This document shows positions 1 through 5,468 of a stretch of 6,576 nt of DNA, one piece after another (position 1 is the stretch's first letter; the number at the start of each line of letters is the position of its first letter). Origin of the DNA: Acidobacteriota bacterium (GTDB lineage: Bacteria; Acidobacteriota; Terriglobia; Terriglobales; Acidobacteriaceae). A model generated the notes under the pieces. That model worked only from the letters and a program-made list of their open reading frames with translations. It did no database searches and had not been told where the DNA came from. The position numbers and the translations under genes were made by a program. The stretch lies in contig JAJYBW010000199.1 of the NCBI GenBank assembly GCA_021778815.1, positions 1-6,576 of the forward strand, given 5' to 3'.

Positions 1-41
1 ACCGTGCGGATTGCCGATCCAATCTGCCGGTGGCAAGGATT

Positions 42-50
42 TGATATACT
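42..50 (+). promoter_or_regulatory. Extended -10 promoter of the export operon
   Basis: The bases TGATATACT form an extended -10 element: a TG dinucleotide, one spacer base, then TATACT, one mismatch from the TATAAT consensus. No good -35 hexamer lies 16-18 bases upstream (the stretch around 21-28 reads AATCTGCC), which is what extended -10 promoters tolerate. Transcription would start near 56-58, inside the adjacent inverted repeat, giving a leader of only about 14 bases before the regulator's ATG at 71. The position is seen directly; promoter activity is inferred. Confidence 0.6.
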
Positions 51-51
51 T

Positions 52-67
52 TTAACTAACCAGTTAA
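52..67. promoter_or_regulatory. Probable TetR-type operator (perfect inverted repeat)
   Basis: TTAACT, a four-base spacer AACC, then AGTTAA make a perfect 6+6 inverted repeat. It begins one base after the -10 element, covers the expected transcription start, and ends three bases before the start codon of the TetR-family gene. TetR-family dimers usually bind short palindromes at their own promoters, so this is the best candidate for the autoregulatory operator. A repressor bound here would block the promoter for the whole operon. I saw no second copy in the window. The last three bases (65-67, TAA) are also an in-frame stop, so the regulator cannot start further upstream. Confidence 0.7.
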
Positions 68-70
68 TCA

Positions 71-829
71 ATGATATCGAAGAAGCCAATTCGCCGACGT
101 GAAGACCGTTCTGATCAGACGCAAAAGAGAATCCTTCGTGCCGCCGTGCGGGAGTTCAGTACTCATGGACTTTCGGGGGCACGCACCGATCGTATCGCCG
201 AGTCGGCGAAGGTGAACAAGGCGCTGCTCTACTACTACTTCAAGAGTAAGCAGGGCCTGTATGCGGCGGCTGTAGAAAACGTGGCCGCAAGGGTTGTGGA
301 GAATGCGCTGACGGGATTTGATCCGAAGTATTCTGCCGGTGAAATGCTGCTTCGATCGGCATTGAACCATTTCGATCGCATCCTGACGCAGCGGGAATTT
401 CAAAGCCTGCTGCAACAAGAAATGATCCGCTTTCGAAGCGGTAAGGGTGGATCGATCCCAGTTCTGTTCAGGACTGCATTCGCCCCGTTGATCCAAAAGA
501 TGCGCGAAGCTGTGGAAACCGGAACGCGAACGGGCGAACTGTGCCGTATGGACTGGCTGCAGGTGGTGTACTCGATTTTCGGCGCGAATGTCTTCTATTT
601 TCTGAGCGCGCCCATGATGGAGCTGGCGCTGCCGGTTGAGCCATTCGCCCCAAAGGTGTTGAAGCAGCGAAGAGAGATTGCGGTGCAGTTTCTGGGCAGT
701 GCGTTGTTCACTGACCGAGTGGCCGGGGCGAAGCTGGCAGATCGGATCCTTTGCGAGATGCCGATGCCTCGGGTGACGAACGTGCAGGCGAGGATTGAAG
801 ACTTTCATGCTCGGAGAAAAACGTTATGA
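71..829 (+). CDS. TetR/AcrR-family transcriptional repressor of the export operon
   Basis: A 252-residue DNA-binding repressor, slightly longer than the usual 190-230 of the family. A basic N-terminal arm (residues 4-13, rich in K and R) precedes the TetR helix-turn-helix domain at about 18-64. The turn and recognition helix contain the typical pattern RTDRIAESAKVNKALLYYYF, followed by K-x-K-x-x-L-Y. The rest is a helical ligand/dimer domain too divergent for me to say what it senses. The ATG at 71 is the only reasonable start: TAA is in frame at 65-67, and the next possible start (a GTG at Val26) would cut into the HTH. No Shine-Dalgarno sequence precedes it, so translation may be weak. The gene ends in an ATGA overlap with the adaptor gene, and the organisation resembles E. 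coli cecR (ybiH) ahead of ybhGFSR. The family call is firm; orthology to CecR is not shown. The most likely role is self- and operon repression through the inverted repeat at 52-67, relieved by a pump substrate. Confidence 0.93.
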   Translation: MISKKPIRRREDRSDQTQKRILRAAVREFSTHGLSGARTDRIAESAKVNKALLYYYFKSKQGLYAAAVENVAARVVENALTGFDPKYSAGEMLLRSALNHFDRILTQREFQSLLQQEMIRFRSGKGGSIPVLFRTAFAPLIQKMREAVETGTRTGELCRMDWLQVVYSIFGANVFYFLSAPMMELALPVEPFAPKVLKQRREIAVQFLGSALFTDRVAGAKLADRILCEMPMPRVTNVQARIEDFHARRKTL

Positions 830-1890
830 ACGCTCGCAACCGCATTTTTATTCTTCTCGGGGTATTATTCGTATTTTCTCTTGGCTGGTATTTGTTTACG
901 GCCAATCGCTCGGGAGATCTGCAGTTGATCGGCACAGTGGACGCGAATGAGGTCATCATCAGCTCGCGAATTCCCGGCCGCATTGAGAAGCTGACCGTCG
1001 ACGAAGGCGACGACGTGCATGCGGGTGAGCTGATCGCAACCATCCAAAGCGACGACCTGGAGGCGGCGCGGAATGCAGCCAAGGCATCCGCTACCAGCCA
1101 GCAATATCTCGTGCAACAGAGCCGCGAAACCGAGCGCCAGATTGGCGGAAGTACTTCCAGCCAAGTGACCAACGCAGAAGCGCAATTGCGTTCCATGCAG
1201 GCGGCGGTGGCGCAGGCTCAGGCCCAGGAAGAACACCAGAATGCCGACACCTCCAGGACCGTAGCCTTAGCCGCGCAAGGGGTGATGAGCCTGCAAGCGC
1301 GCGATGAGGCGGCCACTTCTCTGCAGGCAGCGAAGGCGGCCGTCGATGCAGCCAAACACAATGTTGCGGCTGCTGAGGCTTCGCTGAAACAGGCGAAGGC
1401 CAATACAATTCAAACGCAAGCCCAGACGCAGACGGTGCATGCAACCCGCAGTCAAATGCAAAATGCACAAGCACTGTTGACGCAGGCTCAGGTGGAACTG
1501 GGTTATTCGCAGATTGTCTCCCCGATTGCGGGCAAAGTGAACGTGCGAGCGGCGAGACAGGGTGAAGTGGTTGCCGCAGGAACGCCGATCGTGACCATTA
1601 CCGATCTGACGCAGACCTGGGTCTATGCTCCCCTGCCGGAGACAGAAGCGGATTCCGTGCAATTAGGAGACATGCTTCGGGTAGTGATGCCTAGCGGCGC
1701 AACCATGCGAGGGAAAGTGATTGCAAAGGCGGCCGAAGCGGATTTTGCGACGCAGCGCGACGTAAGCCGCCGCAAACGCGATATAGAAACGGTTCGCCTG
1801 AAATTGCTGATCGACAATCCGGAAATGCGCTACGTACCCGGAATGCTGGCTGAGGTCTACATTCCAAAGGACAAGCTGGTGAAGCGATGA
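826..1890 (+). CDS. HlyD/YbhG-like periplasmic adaptor (membrane fusion protein) of an ABC exporter
   Basis: A 354-residue membrane fusion protein that would link the ABC transporter in the inner membrane to an outer-membrane channel. Residues about 7-24 are one hydrophobic anchor with no lipobox, so it is probably an uncleaved signal anchor. The lipoyl-like domain is split: the first half is at about 32-76 (SSRIPGRIEKLTVDEGDDV, the typical G-x-I-x-x-L-x-V-x-E-G-D pattern) and the second at about 229-262 (IVSPIAGKV...GEVVAAGTPIVTI). Between them, 77-228 is an Ala/Gln-rich helical hairpin expected to form a coiled coil. A beta-barrel domain follows (about 263-347), ending in the characteristic VPGMLAEVYIP. 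GGAGA at 813-817, eight bases upstream, is a good ribosome-binding site. The start overlaps the regulator's stop as ATGA, and its own stop overlaps the ATPase start in the same way. No TolC-type channel gene is present, so a channel encoded elsewhere is presumed. The substrate is unknown. Confidence 0.92.
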   Translation: MNARNRIFILLGVLFVFSLGWYLFTANRSGDLQLIGTVDANEVIISSRIPGRIEKLTVDEGDDVHAGELIATIQSDDLEAARNAAKASATSQQYLVQQSRETERQIGGSTSSQVTNAEAQLRSMQAAVAQAQAQEEHQNADTSRTVALAAQGVMSLQARDEAATSLQAAKAAVDAAKHNVAAAEASLKQAKANTIQTQAQTQTVHATRSQMQNAQALLTQAQVELGYSQIVSPIAGKVNVRAARQGEVVAAGTPIVTITDLTQTWVYAPLPETEADSVQLGDMLRVVMPSGATMRGKVIAKAAEADFATQRDVSRRKRDIETVRLKLLIDNPEMRYVPGMLAEVYIPKDKLVKR

Positions 1891-2900
1891 ATGACGGCAC
1901 ATCCAGCGTTGCCATCTCCGTCGAAAAGATCGTGAAGCGCTATGGCGATTTCACAGCCGTTGACGGCATCACGTTCCACGTGGATGATGGAGAGATTTTC
2001 GGCCTACTCGGTCCGAATGGCGCCGGCAAAAGCACGTTGATTCGCATGATGACCACGTTGACTCCAGTGACCAGCGGTCGAGCCGTGGTCTCCGGTCATG
2101 ACGTGTCGCGCGAACCGGACGCTGTTCGACGGACCATTGGCGTGATTCCGCAAGCGCTGACCAGCGACATCGACCTGACTGTCGATGAGAATCTTTCGAT
2201 TTACGCCAAGCTATACGAGGTTCCGAAAGCAGAGCGCGAGAAAAACATCAACGAACTGCTGGAGGCAGTCGACCTGGTGAAATGGCGGGGTGCGCAGACC
2301 AAGACTCTTTCTGGTGGCATGCGACGGCGGCTGGAGATTGCTCGCGGTTTAGTTCACAATCCTCGCATTTTCTTCCTGGATGAGCCGACGACGGGACTTG
2401 ATCCTGTATCTCGCGTCGCGGTTTGGGAGATGCTGAATCATTTGAAGGCGACGCGAAACCTGACCATGCTGTTGACCACGCACTATATGGATGAAGCGGA
2501 TCGCCTGTGCGACCGTATTGCAATCGTCGACCACGGAAAACTGGTGGCTCTCGACACTCCGATGGCGTTAAAAGCCAGCGTCCCTGGAACGAACGTCGTG
2601 GAGGCTCAATTCACTCAGGAGTCCGCGGAATGGCCTGCTCGATTGAAGCAGCTGTCCGGAGTCACGTCGGTGGAGTCGCAAAGCGCAGGCATGTACCGTC
2701 TGCTGACATCGAACGGCTCGCAGACCACGACGGAGCTGGTGGAGATGGCCACCCAGAATGGCGGCACGATCAAATCGCTGAGTGTACAGAACACAACCCT
2801 CGACGATGTCTTTGTTCACTACACAGGACGCCAGCTTCGCGACGAACAGGTAAAAGCGCACGGCTTTGTGATGCCGCCGCGACCGGGGATGCAGCCATGA
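1887..2900 (+). CDS. ABC exporter ATP-binding protein, DrrA/YbhF-like, single nucleotide-binding domain
   Basis: A 337-residue cytoplasmic ATPase that powers the neighbouring permease. All ABC motifs are present: Walker A GPNGAGKST (42-50), Q-loop Gln89, signature LSGGM (141-145), Walker B FFLDEP with catalytic Glu166, D-loop GLD (170-172) and switch His199. The region after about 225 resembles the C-terminal extension of the DrrA subgroup (drug and antibiotic exporters), including TLDDVFVHYTGRQLRDE, and ends in a short Pro-rich tail. E. coli YbhF carries two such ATPase domains in tandem; this protein has one, so two copies would be needed per transporter. The start is the ATG of an ATGA overlap with the adaptor gene. 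Only a weak ribosome-binding site is visible (GGTGA, 1878-1882, four bases away), so translation probably depends on coupling. The stop overlaps the permease start, also as ATGA. Class is certain; substrate is unknown. Confidence 0.95.
   Translation: MNDGTSSVAISVEKIVKRYGDFTAVDGITFHVDDGEIFGLLGPNGAGKSTLIRMMTTLTPVTSGRAVVSGHDVSREPDAVRRTIGVIPQALTSDIDLTVDENLSIYAKLYEVPKAEREKNINELLEAVDLVKWRGAQTKTLSGGMRRRLEIARGLVHNPRIFFLDEPTTGLDPVSRVAVWEMLNHLKATRNLTMLLTTHYMDEADRLCDRIAIVDHGKLVALDTPMALKASVPGTNVVEAQFTQESAEWPARLKQLSGVTSVESQSAGMYRLLTSNGSQTTTELVEMATQNGGTIKSLSVQNTTLDDVFVHYTGRQLRDEQVKAHGFVMPPRPGMQP
2885..2889 (+). promoter_or_regulatory. Ribosome-binding site that fixes the permease start
   Basis: GGGGA lies seven bases before the ATG at 2897. 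The permease frame stays open much further upstream, to an ATG at 2507, but that extension lies inside the ATPase gene and has no permease-like sequence. This site together with the ATGA overlap favours 2897. Confidence 0.55.
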
Positions 2901-4009
2901 CGCGAATGATGGCGATTGTTGAAAGGGAGATGCGGAAGTTTTTCCGCTCGCCAACGTTGATGATGGTGTCGATGATGCTGCCGCTGGTGCAGTTGGTCAT
3001 TTTAGGTAATGCGATCGGCGGCCATATTACCGGGGCGAAGGTGGGGGTGGTGGATTATGACCACGGTTCGCAGGCACTGAAAGTTCACGAAGCATTTAAC
3101 GATGTCGCCGCGAATATCCGCACATTCAGCACTATCGACTACCAAGATGAAAAGAAGGCCCGCGAGGATGTGCGAACGGGAAAACTGGATGCCGCGGTCA
3201 TTATTCCAACGCAGTACTCACGGCGCGTGCTCGCCGGCGATTCCCCGCACATTGGCCTGGTCGTGGATAACACCGATTTGACAACGAGCGGCAGTATCGA
3301 AGCGGAGATGCAGTCGCTGGTCGATGCCTTGAATGCACCGGTGATCCAACCCTCAGTGGTGAAGAACATCGCGCTGGAGATTGTGGAACTGTATCCCTAC
3401 GTGGAATACATGAAGTACCTGCTGGCCGGTTCCATCGCGCTGGCCATGTACGTTGCCGTCATGATCGGCGGAGGCATGCTGTATATCGACGACAAGGCAC
3501 GGGGAGTGCATGAAGGCTACCTGGTTACACCGATCACCAAGTTGGAATTGGTCCTGGGGTTGAACCTGGCAGGCACGATTAAAGCCGTGATGTCGGGCAT
3601 TTCCCTGACTGTGATTGGGTCGCTGCTCGCCGGACTGGGCTCCATTTTTCATCCAGTCACAGACCTTTTGTTATTGCTGTTGATCGTTTCCACCTCGATT
3701 GCATTTAACGGCATGATGTTCCTGATGATGGTCCGCGTGGAAGATCCACTGGTGCCACGTGCCATGTTTGGCGTACTGAACACGCTGCTATTTTTTCCCA
3801 GCGGTGCGATTTCTCCGGTGAAGGGATTTCCATCGTGGCTGCGCTCGATCGCAGTGATCGATCCATTTTCATATGCGGTTCACGGCTTTAAGGCGGTGCT
3901 GCTGAAAGATGGCGGTATCCAGGCGATCTGGATGGACTTGCTGTTCCTGTTCGGATTTGGAATCGCTTGCCTGCTGGTGGCCACAAAATTATTCAAGCGC
4001 ACGTTGTAG
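2897..4009 (+). CDS. ABC-2 type transporter permease
   Basis: A 370-residue inner-membrane permease that pairs with the ATPase encoded just upstream. A short cytoplasmic start (MTRMMAIVEREMRKFFRSP) leads into the first membrane segment at about 21-41. A large extracytoplasmic domain of about 130 residues follows (42-172), then five more segments near 175-196, 222-248, 255-278, 287-306 and 343-363. This 1+5 layout, the length and the LNTLLFFPSGAISPV...P.WL....IDPFSYAVHGFKAVLL block before the last helix are typical of the ABC-2 subgroup containing E. coli YbhS, YbhR and YhhJ. The gene begins in an ATGA overlap with the ATPase and ends with TAG 25 bases from the stop of a convergent amidase gene. 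Only one permease gene is present where the ybh cluster has two, so the pore is probably a homodimer. The C-terminus (KLFKRTL) is basic and cytoplasmic. The exported compound cannot be told from the sequence. Confidence 0.92.
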   Translation: MTRMMAIVEREMRKFFRSPTLMMVSMMLPLVQLVILGNAIGGHITGAKVGVVDYDHGSQALKVHEAFNDVAANIRTFSTIDYQDEKKAREDVRTGKLDAAVIIPTQYSRRVLAGDSPHIGLVVDNTDLTTSGSIEAEMQSLVDALNAPVIQPSVVKNIALEIVELYPYVEYMKYLLAGSIALAMYVAVMIGGGMLYIDDKARGVHEGYLVTPITKLELVLGLNLAGTIKAVMSGISLTVIGSLLAGLGSIFHPVTDLLLLLLIVSTSIAFNGMMFLMMVRVEDPLVPRAMFGVLNTLLFFPSGAISPVKGFPSWLRSIAVIDPFSYAVHGFKAVLLKDGGIQAIWMDLLFLFGFGIACLLVATKLFKRTL

Positions 4010-4034
4010 CTGCCCATGCCGGATTGCGCGAGAA

Positions 4035-5417
4035 CTACGCCAGCGGCGAGCGCACAATGGCACATCCCGCCTTGACAAGCACCGCCTCGATCGCCGCACC
4101 GATTCGAAGCAGTTGATGATCTCTGCCACTAGGCGCCGCGAGCATGAGGCCGACAGGGGCTTCGCCGGGCAGATGGCAAGGGATCGACAAAGCGCAGCCA
4201 TCCAGAAAATTGAAGATGCTGGAATTACGGAGCATCATCGCGTTTGCCTGCATATATGCGGCATCATCCGATACCAGGCCGGAGATGAGCGGAGCAATTC
4301 GCGGCACAGTCGGCAAAAGCCAAACGTCGGACTCCGTGAAGGCGCGCTCCGCATCGGAAATAATTCGGCGGCGAGCACGGATCAATTCCACATATTGCCC
4401 CTCAGAAATTTCTTTCCCACGCAGTATGCGCACCAGTACTCGGGGATCGTAGAGTTCGCTGTGCGCAGCGATGAGTTGACGATGCCACGCGTACGCTTCA
4501 AAAGCTGGAATTCCGCCGTTGGCATAACAGCCGGGGATCTCATCGAGAGCCGCGAATCGAACTTCTCTCAGATTCGCGCCAGCATTCGAAAGGACGGATA
4601 CTGCTACTTCAAATCGCCGCGCAACATCGACATCCAAATCGTCGAGAACATACCCCTGCAATACACCCAGACGCAATTGCGTTACGTCGCTGGGAATCAA
4701 CGGCGCATATGGATCACCGGATAATACAGCATCGATCCGAGCACAGCAGGCGACCGTCGGCGCGATGGGGCCAACCGAATCCAGGCTTCTGGACAGCGGC
4801 AACACGCCTTGCATCGGGATGCGACGCGCAGTTGGTTTGAATCCGGTAAGGCCGCAAAGTGCTGCGGGGATGCGCACCGATCCGCCAGTGTCGGTTCCGA
4901 TGGCGGCCGCGGCCATGCCGTCTGTGACAGAGATGGCAGCACCCGAGGATGAACCACCGGGGATGCGTCCATTGATTCGATCGTATGGATTGCGAGGGGT
5001 TCCGTAATGTGGGTTGAGCCCCAGGCCGGAGAAAGCAAATTCCGTCATATTGGTTCGGCCCACCAGGACCGCACCCGCATCGCGCAGGCGCGCGACTGCC
5101 GCTGCATCTCTTGTGGCGGGCGGTGCGTCGGCGAGCACGATCGAGCCCGCGGGTGTCGGCTCACCGGCAACATCGAACAAATCTTTGATAGAAATTGGCA
5201 ACCCGAGAAGCAATCCTAGCGCGCCGCCCGCACGACGCCGTTTATCCACCAAGTCTGCTGTGCGCAACGCGGAATCAGAGTCGATTCGGGTGAACGTGCG
5301 TGCTCCCTGACCGGAGATATCGACTGCCGCCGCAAGGCACGTCTCGACCAACTCCCGGCTGATTGCCTTGCCGGACGCCAGTTCGGCGATCGTTTTCGCA
5401 ATTGGACTGAGTCCCAC
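4035..5417 (-). CDS. Amidase-signature family hydrolase
   Basis: A 460-residue cytoplasmic enzyme (no signal peptide seen) of the amidase signature family, which hydrolyses carboxamides to the acid and ammonia or an amine. The Ser-cisSer-Lys catalytic set is complete: Lys78 in PISIKD, Ser156 in GGSSSGA and nucleophile Ser180 in GTDTGGSVRIPAA. The 24-residue spacing between the two serines matches fatty acid amide hydrolase and malonamidase. Length is normal. The C-terminal block (NFLDGCALSIPCHLPGEAPVGLMLAAP, about 403-429) resembles small-substrate amidases such as allophanate or indoleacetamide hydrolases. The GatA subunit of the tRNA amidotransferase belongs to the same superfamily, but there are no gatB or gatC neighbours. 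The start is GTG at 5417, preceded by AGGA ten bases away; the frame has TAA upstream and no ATG between. It lies 51 bases downstream of the amino acid deaminase gene on the same strand and is probably co-transcribed with it. The true substrate is unknown. Confidence 0.9.
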   Translation of the reverse strand: MGLSPIAKTIAELASGKAISRELVETCLAAAVDISGQGARTFTRIDSDSALRTADLVDKRRRAGGALGLLLGLPISIKDLFDVAGEPTPAGSIVLADAPPATRDAAAVARLRDAGAVLVGRTNMTEFAFSGLGLNPHYGTPRNPYDRINGRIPGGSSSGAAISVTDGMAAAAIGTDTGGSVRIPAALCGLTGFKPTARRIPMQGVLPLSRSLDSVGPIAPTVACCARIDAVLSGDPYAPLIPSDVTQLRLGVLQGYVLDDLDVDVARRFEVAVSVLSNAGANLREVRFAALDEIPGCYANGGIPAFEAYAWHRQLIAAHSELYDPRVLVRILRGKEISEGQYVELIRARRRIISDAERAFTESDVWLLPTVPRIAPLISGLVSDDAAYMQANAMMLRNSSIFNFLDGCALSIPCHLPGEAPVGLMLAAPSGRDHQLLRIGAAIEAVLVKAGCAIVRSPLA

Positions 5418-5427
5418 TACGTAATCA

Positions 5428-5431
5428 TCCT
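5428..5431 (-). promoter_or_regulatory. Ribosome-binding site supporting the GTG start of the amidase
   Basis: Read on the minus strand, AGGA stands ten bases before the GTG at 5417-5415. The nearby minus-strand ATGs are in other frames and reach stops within a few codons, so this site is the main evidence for the GTG start. Confidence 0.5.
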
Positions 5432-5449
5432 GAAGAAATGTTTTGGCAC

Positions 5450-5465
5450 ATGCTTACAATGCTTA
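5450..5465. repeat. Short direct repeat ATGCTTA x2, 9-bp period
   Basis: In the 51-bp gap between the deaminase and amidase genes, ATGCTTA occurs at 5450-5456 and again at 5459-5465 (TAAGCAT twice on the coding minus strand). The flanks ACAT (5448-5451) and ATGT (5465-5468) are complementary to each other. It could be a tandem half-site for a regulator or a chance duplication. No convincing promoter was seen with it. Confidence 0.4.
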
Positions 5466-5468
5466 TGT

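Noticed and set aside
11..36. Inverted repeat TTGCC...GGCAA upstream of the promoter, as a terminator of a gene to the left.
   Set aside because: Only five base pairs with a 16-base loop and no T-run; the left context is outside the window.
68..808. A 246-residue open frame on the minus strand opposite the TetR gene.
   Set aside because: It mirrors the real gene almost end to end, its composition (many His, Arg, Gln) is that of an antisense shadow, and no family is recognisable.
1200..1500. Repeated GCAGGCTCAGG-like words inside the adaptor gene, as a DNA repeat.
   Set aside because: They encode the Ala/Gln-rich coiled-coil hairpin, so repeated Ala and Gln codons explain them.
2507..2896. 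An upstream extension of the permease frame giving a 500-residue protein with start at 2507.
   Set aside because: It lies wholly within the ATPase gene in another frame, its sequence has no permease-like or domain-like character, and the ATGA overlap plus GGGGA at 2885-2889 mark 2897 as the start.
4025..4054. A nested hairpin (TGCGC...GCGCA around CGCC-AGC-GGCG) near the convergent stops, as a terminator.
   Set aside because: The stems are short, most of it lies inside the amidase coding end, and no T-run follows on either strand.
3909..4724. A 271-residue plus-strand frame spanning the permease end and the amidase.
   Set aside because: It overlaps two well-supported genes on both strands, is rich in Arg and Ser without domains, and has no plausible ribosome-binding context.
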